Shown piece by piece: positions 1 to 8,975 of a stretch of 64,000 bases of DNA. Numbering within the stretch: the stretch's first letter is position 1; the number at the start of each line of letters is the position of its first letter. The DNA lies in assembly GCA_003599865.1 (NCBI GenBank), contig QZKS01000020.1, positions 1-64,000 on the forward strand. The letters are read 5' to 3'. The translations under genes were made by a program, and so were the position numbers. The notes beneath the pieces were generated by a model, which saw nothing but the letters and a program-made list of their open reading frames with translations, did no database searches and was not told the origin of the DNA. The stretch is from Desulfobacteraceae bacterium (lineage in GTDB: Bacteria; Desulfobacterota; Desulfobacteria; Desulfobacterales; SURF-7).

Positions 1-817
1 CATTGAGTCCGGCAATCCCCTCGGCAAACAAGCGTGCATTTGCATGATCCTCTTCCAGACGATCCACCATCTGCGTCAACGACAGGATACCGGCTGCGGC
101 CAGAATTCCTGCCTGACGCATGCCGCCCCCCAGAACCTTTCGGACCCTCCTGGCCCGATCGATAAAATCAGATGATCCGCACACCATGGACCCGACAGGT
201 GCAGACAAACCCTTGCTGAGACAAAAAGATACCGAATCCGCCCCGGCAACCAGTTCCTTCACGCCAGCTTGCAGACAGACGGCGGCATTGAAAATCCTTG
301 CCCCATCCACATGCAGCGACAATCCGTGTGTCTTTGCCAGCCGGGAAGCTGCCGCCATATAATCCGGATCAAGTGGCGAACCATTGCAGCGGTTATGGGT
401 GTTTTCCAGAACCAGCAGCCTGGATCGCGGAAAATGAATATTGTCACCCCGGATCGCGGATTCCACTTCATTCAGATCCAGGGTTCCGTTCTTCCGGTTG
501 GCCACGGTCCGGGAATGAATCCCTCCGATTGCGGCAGACCCGCCCTGCTCATAGTAAAAAATGTGGGACTGATCTCCCAGAATCATTTCATCACCACGGC
601 TGCAATGGGACATCTGACAGATCAGATTGGCCATGGTTCCGGAGGCGACAAACAAGGCCTTTTCCTTGCCCGACATCTCGGCAGCCAGAGCTTCCAGCCG
701 GTTCACCGTCGGATCTTCTCCAAATACATCGTCACCAACCGCTGCACTGGCCATTGCTTCTCTCATGGCCCGGGTCGGCAGGGTAACCGTATCGGAACGC
801 AAATCAATTGTTTTCAT
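1..817 (-). CDS. ltaE: L-threonine aldolase, low specificity (3' end cut by the window)
   Basis: PLP-dependent enzyme that cleaves L-threonine or L-allo-threonine to glycine and acetaldehyde. Translating the minus strand from the ATG at 817 gives 272 residues and then runs off the window at base 1, so roughly the last 70 residues expected for the family are missing. The start [15 protein letters not shown] is typical of the family. Further matches are the aspartate-containing segment [11 protein letters not shown] and the [15 protein letters not shown] segment, whose lysine is the expected PLP Schiff-base residue. No frameshift is visible. The gene is divergent from the lipoprotein gene at 1051. 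Acetaldehyde made here could in principle feed the aldehyde oxidoreductase at 60354, but nothing in the sequence links them. Confidence 0.93.
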   Translation of the reverse strand, partial: MKTIDLRSDTVTLPTRAMREAMASAAVGDDVFGEDPTVNRLEALAAEMSGKEKALFVASGTMANLICQMSHCSRGDEMILGDQSHIFYYEQGGSAAIGGIHSRTVANRKNGTLDLNEVESAIRGDNIHFPRSRLLVLENTHNRCNGSPLDPDYMAAASRLAKTHGLSLHVDGARIFNAAVCLQAGVKELVAGADSVSFCLSKGLSAPVGSMVCGSSDFIDRARRVRKVLGGGMRQAGILAAAGILSLTQMVDRLEEDHANARLFAEGIAGLN

Positions 818-1050
818 AATTTCTCACCCCTGCGGTTTTCCACCATTCCGTTTGTGCATGTCAAACCATGTGTACCCGCTTTTCCCGGCCGAAACAAGAA
901 ACCGGAACCAAGCCCCCATGGGTTTGTTCAAGTGACAATAAAATTCTGTTGCCATCTCCCCATTATCTTACTATGGTAATTTGAATCCGTGCAAAGGACT
1001 GCATATGAAAAATGAAATATCGGATGATTTCAAAACATAGGAGCGTTCCG

Positions 1051-1605
1051 ATGATCAAAAGACCCTTCCGGATGACCCTGATTTTCATTTGTCTTTTTTC
1101 ATTTTTCCTGTCCGCCTGTTCCGACAGCGAAGATATTTCTCCTGGAGGAGAAGCCGGGGATCGATCCCCGGAGAGCGAAATACAGGCCAACCTTCCCAAA
1201 AATGATGAAAAAATAACGATTTCTCAAGGCGTGTGGGGCAATGTATGGTTCTGGGAAGGCAATCATATGCCGACCTTGGATGAAAATCCCGTTTCCGGAA
1301 CAATCACGCCCGTTGAAAGGGAAATCTACATTCATGAGGCCACAACCATTCACGATGTGTCCTCAGCCCAGGATTATTCTTTTTATTCGGAAATCCATAC
1401 CCCGCTCATGGCAACAACGGTATCCGATGCCGACGGCTTTTTCCAGGCATCCCTGCAACCCGGCTCCTACAGCGTATTTGTAAAAGAAAATAACCTGTTT
1501 TACGCTGCCTCATTCAGCGGCACCGGCGAAATAAACCCGGTTACCGTCAGGCAGGATACGGTGCAAAAAGTTCAGGTTGACATCACCTATCAGGCAACCT
1601 TTTAG
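1051..1605 (+). CDS. Small lipoprotein with a carboxypeptidase-regulatory-like domain
   Basis: A 184-residue predicted lipoprotein of unknown function. I chose the ATG at 1051 over the in-frame ATG at 1012 because AGGAG lies just upstream and because it puts a short basic N-terminus before the hydrophobic stretch. That stretch ends in the lipobox LSAC, so Cys would be lipidated. After an acidic linker of about 35 residues the C-terminal half contains GFFQASLQPGSYSVFVKE, a pattern typical of the prealbumin-like beta-sandwich of carboxypeptidase regulatory domains, which usually bind or display ligands and are not catalytic. The gene stands alone, divergent from ltaE and convergent with the response-regulator array. 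No substrate can be inferred. Confidence 0.72.
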   Translation: MIKRPFRMTLIFICLFSFFLSACSDSEDISPGGEAGDRSPESEIQANLPKNDEKITISQGVWGNVWFWEGNHMPTLDENPVSGTITPVEREIYIHEATTIHDVSSAQDYSFYSEIHTPLMATTVSDADGFFQASLQPGSYSVFVKENNLFYAASFSGTGEINPVTVRQDTVQKVQVDITYQATF

Positions 1606-1643
1606 CAGACCATTTTCCCTTACGCCCTCTTTACATCATACTG

Positions 1644-2072
1644 TTACCAGGATTTGCTCATCATGATATTCCTGATCTTTTCTTCGGACTTCTTCTCCAC
1701 CAGGATCATTTTTTTCGCCTGGGCCTTATGAATCTTTTCGGTCAGAACGGACAGATCCGCCGGTTTCTCAACCAGGTCCATGGCTCCTAACTTCATGGCC
1801 TCGATTCCTTTCTCGACAGTGGCATGACCGGTCAGCAGAATCACCTGAAGCTCGGGTCTCTTTTCTTTCAGGATTTTCAATGCCTCAAGCCCATCCATCT
1901 CCGGCATCTGCAAATCCAGAACAACCGCATCAAACGCCCCATCTTCCACAAGTTTTAATGCTGATTTTGGAGATGTCGATGTCTCTACTTCCATTCCACG
2001 GTTCCGCATTCTTTCTGCCAAGGTATCGATAAATTCCTGTTCATCGTCGACAAGCAATACTTTCTCAGTCAT
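1644..2072 (-). CDS. Single-domain response regulator (last gene of the phosphorelay array)
   Basis: A 142-residue CheY-like receiver protein. The acidic pair is at KVLLVDDE near the N-terminus, the phospho-acceptor Asp is in VVLDLQMPEMDG (about residue 53), the switch Thr is in LLTGHA and the conserved Lys is in VEKPAD. After the receiver fold only about 20 charged residues remain, with no DNA-binding or enzymatic output domain. It is therefore likely to act as a phosphate shuttle or by protein contact. It is the promoter-distal gene of the minus-strand series that begins at 8957 and lies 39 bases after the kinase-like gene at 2112. Its partner is probably the kinase at 3150. Confidence 0.88.
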   Translation of the reverse strand: MTEKVLLVDDEQEFIDTLAERMRNRGMEVETSTSPKSALKLVEDGAFDAVVLDLQMPEMDGLEALKILKEKRPELQVILLTGHATVEKGIEAMKLGAMDLVEKPADLSVLTEKIHKAQAKKMILVEKKSEEKIRNIMMSKSW

Positions 2073-2111
2073 TTGATTCCTCCTTGTTTGATTCCATCAT
2101 ATTCAGCCGCA

Positions 2112-2780
2112 TCATTTTTGATGCGTTCTGTTCAACACCAGACTGATCCCTTTTGGTAGGTCATGGAAGAGAAGATGCCCTCCCAGCTTTTCCAGCATGC
2201 TTTCCAGTTTTTCACAAAAGGAAATTTTAAGGTTCTGATCATCCGGATTTTCAATCCTCCGGAAAACAATTTCAATATTGCCTTCCCCTGCCTGCATCAT
2301 GACCTCCACAACCTTCTCAGGGCCAATCGTTTTTATTGAAAAATCGAGACACCGGCGGATGGCATACATGAGAAAGAACGGATGGGTCACGGCAATGATT
2401 TTCTCCTGAGGCGGTGCAAAACGGATCGAAACACCCTGGTTGGCTGCCGAACGCTGCGCAAGCGTCATGGCCAGGGACAGAATCTCACCCATATCGGTAC
2501 TTTTTTCAGGCACATCCGTGCTATGGGCAAAACTGTTCATATTTTTCACAATGGCATCCGCCCGCTTGATCTGGCCGGATATCTGACCGGCAATCCGGTC
2601 GATCCGCTCCGGGTCCAGAGGCTTGCCTTTCCGGCTGAGCATCACCAGATCCTGCAGCAGGCCGGCACTTTCATTCATGATGGCCAGACAATTTTTAATT
2701 TCATGAGACACGGATGCCGTTGTTTCGCCAAAAAAACGGATACCGTCTTCCGCATGGATTGAAAATTTTGATGTGTTCAT
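2112..2780 (-). CDS. Histidine-kinase-like protein with H-box but no recognisable ATPase domain
   Basis: A 222-residue soluble protein. Residues 20-45 contain VSHEIKNCLAIMNESAGLL, a clear dimerisation/phospho-acceptor H-box that closely resembles that of the kinase at 3150 (HEINNPLAIINEKAGL). In the second half I cannot find an N-box asparagine (the expected position reads RRCLDFSIKTI), nor the DxGxG or GxGxG glycine boxes. Only the rough size of an HATPase domain remains. By sequence it should not bind ATP and would more likely work as a histidine phosphotransferase or as a dimerisation partner. It overlaps the upstream response regulator by 4 bp (ATGA), which indicates translational coupling. 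Confidence 0.75.
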   Translation of the reverse strand: MNTSKFSIHAEDGIRFFGETTASVSHEIKNCLAIMNESAGLLQDLVMLSRKGKPLDPERIDRIAGQISGQIKRADAIVKNMNSFAHSTDVPEKSTDMGEILSLAMTLAQRSAANQGVSIRFAPPQEKIIAVTHPFFLMYAIRRCLDFSIKTIGPEKVVEVMMQAGEGNIEIVFRRIENPDDQNLKISFCEKLESMLEKLGGHLLFHDLPKGISLVLNRTHQK

Positions 2781-3148
2781 ACACCACCCTGTTTTTGTAA
2801 AACCTCATTCAACTTATCAATTAAAAGGTCGATATTGACCGGTTTCACAAGGTAAAACTCCCTGCCGGTCTCCGCGCTTCCAATATGATAGTAGTTATCC
2901 GATCCATGTCCGGTCATGAAAATGAATTTCATCTTCGGATTGTTTTCCTGAAGCTGTCTCTTCAGCTTGAATCCATCTGTTTCGGGCATTTTGATATCCA
3001 GAACCGCAATGTCGTAAATCTGCTGCCCGGACTTGGATAGCGCTTCTTTGGCACTGCATGCCCAGTCCGTATCCAGACCACGATAGCTCAATCGCTCGGC
3101 AAGAGTCGAAACCAATTCCTCTTCGTCATCCACCAGCAGTATTCGCAT
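2777..3148 (-). CDS. Single-domain response regulator
   Basis: A 123-residue CheY-like receiver. It has ILLVDDEEE at the N-terminus, phospho-acceptor Asp in VLDIKMPETDG (about residue 52), the switch Thr in FMTGHG and the Lys in YLVKPVN. There is no output domain. It starts one base after the stop of the membrane kinase at 3150 and overlaps the following kinase-like gene by 4 bp, so the three are almost certainly translated from one message. It carries an uncommon insertion-like segment DNYYHIGSAETGREF before the Lys-containing strand. The probable phosphodonor is the kinase at 3150, and the probable next acceptor is the H-box protein at 2112; both are inferences from gene order. Confidence 0.88.
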   Translation of the reverse strand: MRILLVDDEEELVSTLAERLSYRGLDTDWACSAKEALSKSGQQIYDIAVLDIKMPETDGFKLKRQLQENNPKMKFIFMTGHGSDNYYHIGSAETGREFYLVKPVNIDLLIDKLNEVLQKQGGV

Positions 3149-3149
3149 G

Positions 3150-4922
3150 CTATTGCTCCTTTTTCTCCAATTTCATGGGCAGGTTGATGATGAAGGTTGT
3201 CCCTTCACCGACCTTGCTTTCCACCTCGATCCGTCCGCCCAGCTCTTTTGCAAGACTGTAGGTAATGGACAAGCCAAGCCCGGTACCGCCTACCTCTGTT
3301 TTGGTTGAAAAAAACGGCTCAAAAATAAACTTCAGATTTTCCCGGGATATCCCGCATCCGGTATCCGATATCTCGATCTGAACCCTCGCATCCGCCATGG
3401 CCCTTGCCCGAATGGTGACGGAGCCGCCGGTTGTCATGGCGGCAAAGGCGTTGTTGATGATGTTGAGCAGAATCTGCTGCAGTTTGCCGCGATCGCTTTC
3501 AAAATCAGGAATATCTTCCTTTATATCCACCACGACATCAATGGACCGATATTCCGCTTCTTTGGCTAAAAAGCTGAGGACTTCCTGAACCAGACTTTTG
3601 AGATTGATCTGCTGAACACTCACATTCATGTGTCTGGCAAAATTCAGGAGCTGCCGGGTAATCCGGCTGCAGCGTTCCACGGAATTCAAAATCGCATCCA
3701 TGGTTTCCATCAGCCTGGGGTCATGCTGGTATTCCTTCTTGTAATGAAAAATATCTTTCACCAGACCGGCCTTCTCATTGATAATGGCCAGCGGATTGTT
3801 GATTTCATGGGCCACACCGGCTGCAAGCCTGCCGATGGAAGCCAGCTTGTTGCTGTATTCCGCCATATGAAGATATTTGACACGGCGCCGGTCCGTTTCT
3901 TTTAAGCGCCGGACCAGATATGTGGTGATTCCGAGAATCCAGAGGATAATAATGGTGATGCTGACCGCCAGATATTGAATCAGTTCCTGACGGCTTTCGC
4001 GCCAAGGCTTCATCAATATGTTCCTATCCTTGACAATCATCAGGATGAACGGCGTCTCGGGTATGTAGCGATAACCCACAATCAGATCAGCGCCGAACGA
4101 ATCATGGCTCTCGATCACTTCTGTTTCATCCGAAAGCTCCGGTACGGGAATGGATATTTTTTTCAGCACATTCCCGAAGTAGGAAGATTCGGTCTGCAGA
4201 ATACCCTCCCGGTTGATGAGAAAAACATCGGTTTTCCGATCGGAATCGATCCCGGCGGAATCCTGGGGTACGGTATTGACCTCCGAAAGGATACGGGCCA
4301 GATTATGTTCAATGGTCGCCCGCAGCACGTAAAACCGTCCATCTGCGGATTTGTATTTGATGGCGATCACCAGGTGTGGAATATTGCGGAACCCGAGAAA
4401 CACATCGCTGATAAATATGCCCCGACTGACAACATTCCGGAACCACTGCTGATCGCTGTAATTTTTCCCGATCAGAGAATACGGTCCCACATAAACCCGC
4501 TGCAATCCATCCGAGTCAATGACGCCAAGGTCGGTAAAGCCGCCGTAAATATTTCTCAGATTGTCCAGAATTTTGGACAATCGGCGCGGTTCATTCAGAT
4601 CTTCAAAACTGTTTTCCCCCACAATGAACCGCAGGGCGCTTTGTCTTTCATTTAAAAAAAAGGCAACGGAACGCCAAGTATTGGAGGTCAGGCGCGATGT
4701 TCTGAATACGGTATCCGACAGAGTCAGCCGTTCCGTAACATTATAATCGATTACGGCAAAGAAAATCACCGGAACAATCGAAAACCCGGATGTCAGCAAA
4801 AAAGAAAGCAGCCAGATCCGTCTGAAGTTGAACACCTCCTGACGCTTTCTCATATGATCGACTTCCTTGTCTCCAAATTTATTCCCGTTTTTTTCCGGTG
4901 ATCTTTGCATAGACTGTTTCAT
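3150..4922 (-). CDS. Membrane sensor histidine kinase with dCache-type periplasmic domain
   Basis: About 590 residues, with the ATG at 4922 assumed; the ATG at 4853, preceded by AAGGAAG, is an equally possible start. Order of parts: basic N-terminus, one membrane segment, a periplasmic region of about 270 residues with double-Cache character (LGVIDSDGLQRVYVGPYSL and DQQWFRNVVSRGIFISDVF are typical), a second membrane segment, then the kinase core. The core is complete: H-box GVAHEINNPLAII, N-box LNIINNAFAAM, G1 DTGCGIS, F-box FIFEPFFSTK and G2 GGTGLGLSIT. It is the only protein in the array with an intact ATPase domain, so it should drive the phosphorylation of the receivers at 2777, 1644 and possibly 4974. 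Cache domains usually sense small organic ligands such as amino or carboxylic acids; the ligand here is unknown. Confidence 0.9.
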   Translation of the reverse strand: MKQSMQRSPEKNGNKFGDKEVDHMRKRQEVFNFRRIWLLSFLLTSGFSIVPVIFFAVIDYNVTERLTLSDTVFRTSRLTSNTWRSVAFFLNERQSALRFIVGENSFEDLNEPRRLSKILDNLRNIYGGFTDLGVIDSDGLQRVYVGPYSLIGKNYSDQQWFRNVVSRGIFISDVFLGFRNIPHLVIAIKYKSADGRFYVLRATIEHNLARILSEVNTVPQDSAGIDSDRKTDVFLINREGILQTESSYFGNVLKKISIPVPELSDETEVIESHDSFGADLIVGYRYIPETPFILMIVKDRNILMKPWRESRQELIQYLAVSITIIILWILGITTYLVRRLKETDRRRVKYLHMAEYSNKLASIGRLAAGVAHEINNPLAIINEKAGLVKDIFHYKKEYQHDPRLMETMDAILNSVERCSRITRQLLNFARHMNVSVQQINLKSLVQEVLSFLAKEAEYRSIDVVVDIKEDIPDFESDRGKLQQILLNIINNAFAAMTTGGSVTIRARAMADARVQIEISDTGCGISRENLKFIFEPFFSTKTEVGGTGLGLSITYSLAKELGGRIEVESKVGEGTTFIINLPMKLEKKEQ

Positions 4923-4973
4923 ATCCCGATTTCTCTTCCGGTTGAAGAAAAAATGGTTATGCCTCAAAAGGAA

Positions 4974-6194
4974 TTATTGTTGCTTTTTCCGTTGAATTTT
5001 TTCATTCGCCCTTTTCAGGGTCTCGCTCAGACGTTCAATGTCAACCGGTTTCTGCAAATAGTCAAACGCACCCAGCTGCATGCATTTTTCCTTATCCGCC
5101 TCTGATCCATGTCCGGTCAGAATGATGACTTCAATATCCGGCCGTGTGTCTTTGACTTTTTTCAATACCTCCATGCCGTCGATACCCGGCATTTTCAGAT
5201 CCAGAATCATGACTTCCGGCTCATCTTCCGCTACCAGATTCAATGCCGACTCCCCGTCATATGCGACAGCAGATCCGACATCCCGCATCAGAAGACGTTC
5301 CGACAATGTCTGCACAAACTCTCTTTCATCATCTACCAGCAGAACCTTGGATGGAACCTGAAAATCATATTTCCGATAGATGTCCGGCTGATAAAAACCC
5401 TTCCCGATTCTGGTCTCGACCGTTTTTACACCCGGAATCTTCTTGGCAATGGATTTCAATTCTTCTTCCAGCCGGCCCAGCATCAAGACATTATTGCGTA
5501 TGGTCAGGGTAACCAGGCCGTCCCGGGCCGTCACATCCACCGCGTGTCCTTCTTTTGACAGGGCGACTTCAATATGGGCACACATCAAAAAGTCTTCCGT
5601 GGCTTTCTGAGACGATTTTGTCGGCCGGATCACCTCACTCTTCAGATTTTCATCGATCAGGTCCGAGATCTTATCCATGTTCATCTTGTCCGTCGGAATC
5701 ACGATATCATACAGGGAGGGATCCCAGGGATCTTTGATTTTAAACAGATCGTGAACCCATTGGCTTCGAAGCTGATCTTCAAGGTGAATCCGTGCCTTCG
5801 CCTCTTTTTCATCAACACCTTTCTCCTCGCCGGCCTTCCGGATACGATGGGCCATGTCGGCAATCAAACAGATACGAAGCACATGATGAATGGCACCGGG
5901 CACCAGCAGACCGCAAAAGCCGTCGATCAGAAAATTTTTTTCCGACAACTTTTGCGCCAGGGCCAGTTTGAGGTATGCAACGGCTCTCTCCTTCTCATGG
6001 GTGAATTGATTGAAGACCGATGCTTTATTCTCCAGCACACGGAAGATTTTCTTTTCCGCAAGGCCGGACAGATCGGACGCTTTGGCAATAATGGATTCAT
6101 CGGTCAACAACTGATAACCGGTTTTATCAATAATATTTTTGACAACAGCATCCTTGTCACAAAAGGTTCCGCTGAAAACTGTCATGGCTGACAT
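4974..6194 (-). CDS. Cytidylate-kinase-like / BON / receiver fusion protein
   Basis: 406 residues from the ATG at 6194, chosen because AAAGGAGA precedes it; a longer reading to 6239 would overlap the SulP gene. Residues about 1-205 resemble the cytidylate kinase-2 family, but the N-terminal nucleotide-binding loop reads SGTFCDKDAVVKNI, without the usual glycine-rich GSGG/GSGK pattern, so activity is doubtful. Residues about 215-275 look like a BON domain (DGLVTLTIRNNVL, then IPGVKTVETRI). The C-terminus is a full receiver: KVLLVDDERE, Asp in MILDLKMPGIDG, Thr in ILTGHG, Lys in LQKPVD. It lies 17 bp after the SulP gene and 51 bp before the kinase gene. It may tie nucleotide or envelope sensing to the phosphorelay; that is inference. 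Confidence 0.78.
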   Translation of the reverse strand: MSAMTVFSGTFCDKDAVVKNIIDKTGYQLLTDESIIAKASDLSGLAEKKIFRVLENKASVFNQFTHEKERAVAYLKLALAQKLSEKNFLIDGFCGLLVPGAIHHVLRICLIADMAHRIRKAGEEKGVDEKEAKARIHLEDQLRSQWVHDLFKIKDPWDPSLYDIVIPTDKMNMDKISDLIDENLKSEVIRPTKSSQKATEDFLMCAHIEVALSKEGHAVDVTARDGLVTLTIRNNVLMLGRLEEELKSIAKKIPGVKTVETRIGKGFYQPDIYRKYDFQVPSKVLLVDDEREFVQTLSERLLMRDVGSAVAYDGESALNLVAEDEPEVMILDLKMPGIDGMEVLKKVKDTRPDIEVIILTGHGSEADKEKCMQLGAFDYLQKPVDIERLSETLKRANEKIQRKKQQ

Positions 6195-6211
6195 AATACT
6201 ATCTCCTTTTT

Positions 6212-8353
6212 TCAATTCATGGATTCCGTCATCCGGCAAGTCATCAAAAGCGGACAGCTGTCTTCTTCACTGTCCGTATGGGTTTTGGCATGAACCGCCG
6301 AAATCGCCCTCTCCATTGTGGGATAAATGTTGTTGCCCCCGATCTCTTCATACAGATGGGTTCTCTTGAGTACCGCGAGAACCGATTCATTGATTCCGCT
6401 GAAAGACACCCCATAGCCTGCGGCCCGCAACCGTTGAAGAACAAGGGCCAGCATTTCCTCACCGGATGCATCCATATCGTTGATCCCGTTTGCCGCGATA
6501 ATAAAATGCCGCAATTTTTTCCGATTGATAATCCGGTTGTTGATCTCATCTTCCAGATAGCTCGCATTGGCAAAAAAAAGCGGCCCGTCGAATCGAATCA
6601 GATCGATGTGTTCACACTGCAACAGCCGGCACGCGGCGGAATCCCGAAGTGCATCATCCTCATCCCGTGACAGGGAAGCAACCCTGGGCCGCATGCTCTT
6701 ATATAAAAACACTCCCAGTGACAGGATAACACCGATGTAAATCCCCTCTTCCAGGTGTGGGGCCAGGGCCAGTGTGGCAATAAATGTAATCACGGATATT
6801 GCGCCGTCATACCACTGTGCCCGCCAGGCATGGATAAAACCGCTCACATTGATCAGGCCGATAACGGCCATCATGATGACGGCCGCCAGCACCGCCTGGG
6901 GGAGATGATACAGGAGCGGGGTAAAAAACAGCAGGGTAATGACTACTGCCAGGCTGGTAATGACACTGGACAATCCGCTGATAGCCCCTGCCTGGAGGTT
7001 AACCGCACTTCTTGAAAAAGAGCCGGATACCGGATAGCTTTTACCGATCGACCCCAGAATATTGGCCAGACCCTGGCCGATCAGCTCCTGGTTCGGGTCC
7101 AGCCGCTGACCGGTTTTGGCTGCCATGGCCTTGGCAATCGCAATGGCCTCCATAAACCCGAGCAGCGATATAATAACCGCATACGGAAGCAGCTGAAAAA
7201 AAACCTTCCCGTTGATTTCCGGAATGCCCAGTGTCGGCAGCCCCTTCGGGATGGTCCCCACCACCGCGCCGCCGCCGGTCATCAGTATGTGTTCCGTATC
7301 GAGCATGCTGTTGCCGATCTTGATCCGCCATACACGGCCATCGGTCTTGTCTCCGGCCGCTACCTGATCTTTGGGAACAAATGTCATGCCTCCGGATGGG
7401 TTTTCTATTCCGGCAAACTGTAAACGCCTTAATTTTGTACGCTCATCATGCGCCGTTGTCTTGAGAAGGTCAAGCTCATGATTGATTTTTTTCAATTCAT
7501 ATTCCAGCCGAAGCGCATCGGACGAAAGGGCCGGGTCTTTCTTTGTCGCTTCCAGCTTTGCCGTCAATTCCGTCCGCCTTTCTCCGGCTTTGGAAATATC
7601 GGCAACCGCCTGATTGAATACAGCAACCGATTCCTGCGCCTCTTGGGAAACAATATCCTGAACCGGTACGCCGGTATTATGTTCAAACCCCATACCCCAG
7701 GAGATCAGGGTGGTAATGACAACGGCGATCAGCACATAGGGTATTTTCGGATTCAGCCTTTTCAGACCATACATGATACCGATGGCCAGTATTCCCAGAA
7801 TGATGGTGGGAGTATGGGTATAGTCAACCGCAGCTTCCACAACCCGGATGATGGTTTCATAATGATGCGGCTCTTTGTCCACATATACTCCGAACAGTTT
7901 GGACAACTGGGAAGAGGCGATAATGATGGCGGCCGCATTGGTAAAGCCGTTCACTACCGGATGGGATAAAAAGTTGACGATCAGTCCCAATTTCAATACC
8001 CCCAGTGACAGCTGAAAAACACCAACTGTCAGCGCCAGCATGATCGCATACATGATGAATGCCGGGCTGCCGGTCGCCGCCAAGGGCTCAAGCGAGGCCG
8101 CCGTCATCAATGAAACAACCGCCACCGGCCCGGTGGCCAGCTGGCGGCTGGAACCGAACAATGCCGCGATCATGGGGGGCAGAAATGCGGCATAAAGGCC
8201 GTAATACGGCGGCAATCCCGCCAGCTGCGCATATGCCATGGACTGGGGGATCAGTACAAGGGCCACGGTAATACCGGCCACGAAATCAATCCGGAAATAT
8301 CCGAGCGTGTAATTTTTAAACCATTCCAGAAAAGGAAATACTTTTGTTATCAT
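6212..8353 (-). CDS. SulP family anion permease with STAS domain and a long coiled-coil insertion
   Basis: 713 residues. I chose the ATG at 8353 because GAGGAAGG, lying inside the end of the TetR gene, sits at the right distance. The N-terminal part is typical SulP: FRIDFVAGITVALVLIPQSMAYA, GSSRQLATGPVAVVSL, then many membrane segments. The C-terminus is a STAS domain (DLIRFDGPLFFANASYLE, NDMDASGEEML). SulP proteins carry sulfate, bicarbonate or other anions across the inner membrane. Unusual is an insertion of about 150 residues (roughly 223-373) between membrane segments, including a charged heptad-like stretch (ELTAKLEATKKD to KINHELDLLKTTAHDE), probably a coiled coil. The gene is directly downstream of its likely TetR repressor and upstream of the phosphorelay genes. 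Confidence 0.9.
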   Translation of the reverse strand: MITKVFPFLEWFKNYTLGYFRIDFVAGITVALVLIPQSMAYAQLAGLPPYYGLYAAFLPPMIAALFGSSRQLATGPVAVVSLMTAASLEPLAATGSPAFIMYAIMLALTVGVFQLSLGVLKLGLIVNFLSHPVVNGFTNAAAIIIASSQLSKLFGVYVDKEPHHYETIIRVVEAAVDYTHTPTIILGILAIGIMYGLKRLNPKIPYVLIAVVITTLISWGMGFEHNTGVPVQDIVSQEAQESVAVFNQAVADISKAGERRTELTAKLEATKKDPALSSDALRLEYELKKINHELDLLKTTAHDERTKLRRLQFAGIENPSGGMTFVPKDQVAAGDKTDGRVWRIKIGNSMLDTEHILMTGGGAVVGTIPKGLPTLGIPEINGKVFFQLLPYAVIISLLGFMEAIAIAKAMAAKTGQRLDPNQELIGQGLANILGSIGKSYPVSGSFSRSAVNLQAGAISGLSSVITSLAVVITLLFFTPLLYHLPQAVLAAVIMMAVIGLINVSGFIHAWRAQWYDGAISVITFIATLALAPHLEEGIYIGVILSLGVFLYKSMRPRVASLSRDEDDALRDSAACRLLQCEHIDLIRFDGPLFFANASYLEDEINNRIINRKKLRHFIIAANGINDMDASGEEMLALVLQRLRAAGYGVSFSGINESVLAVLKRTHLYEEIGGNNIYPTMERAISAVHAKTHTDSEEDSCPLLMTCRMTESMN

Positions 8354-8354
8354 A

Positions 8355-8957
8355 TCAGGCACCTTCCTCATAATGATGATCTGTTGCAAGTATCTTTCTG
8401 CAGGATACTATAATATCGTTGAACAATGCACTGGCATCGTAAAGGTTATACGTCTTGAATCTCACCACACCGTCCACCATGGAAAAAATGATCAGCGCAG
8501 TTTTCCGGGGTGGCATTTTCGCAATCGAACCATCCTTCTGCCCCATCAGAACCCCTTCCTCGAAGATATCGATCAGACAATCATATATGGCCTCCAGATT
8601 TTCCCGGCAGCTGGGAAGTGTCAGCGCCATCTGATACGGATAATGCCGGTGAAGCAGCAAAAACTGATTCTCCATTTTGCCGGCAAGATACATGTAGAAT
8701 GACACCGCATTTTCAATCATCTCCATGCCGTCTCGAAAGTGACGATTTTCCATATAGGACTCAAATTCTTCGATGATCATTTCACGCGTCCGTTCCAGAA
8801 CGGACAGAAACAATTTTTCCTTGTTGTGAAAATGATAATAAATGGTTCCCTCTGCGACATTGGTGAGCCCGGAGATATCCGCCGTTGATGTCTCTTTGTA
8901 TCCCTTCTGGGAGAACAATACGGTCGCAGCTTGCAGAATGGATTCTTTTCTCGTCAT
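8355..8957 (-). CDS. TetR/AcrR family transcriptional regulator
   Basis: 200 residues. The N-terminal helix-turn-helix is clear: MTRKESILQAATVLFSQKGY followed by TSTADISGLTNVAEGTIYYHF. The C-terminal ligand-binding part is divergent, as usual in this family. The gene is first in the minus-strand run; its stop lies 2 bp before the SulP start. Two near-identical palindromes directly upstream (8976-8995 and 8997-9016) are the likely binding sites, so it is probably an autorepressor that also controls sulP and perhaps the whole array. The ligand is unknown. Confidence 0.9.
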   Translation of the reverse strand: MTRKESILQAATVLFSQKGYKETSTADISGLTNVAEGTIYYHFHNKEKLFLSVLERTREMIIEEFESYMENRHFRDGMEMIENAVSFYMYLAGKMENQFLLLHRHYPYQMALTLPSCRENLEAIYDCLIDIFEEGVLMGQKDGSIAKMPPRKTALIIFSMVDGVVRFKTYNLYDASALFNDIIVSCRKILATDHHYEEGA

Positions 8958-8975
8958 ACCAAACCCTTTTAAAAA

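Noticed and set aside
5574-6191. 205-codon plus-strand frame opposite the receiver fusion gene
   Set aside because: Shadow of the gene at 4974; no motif and no ribosome site.
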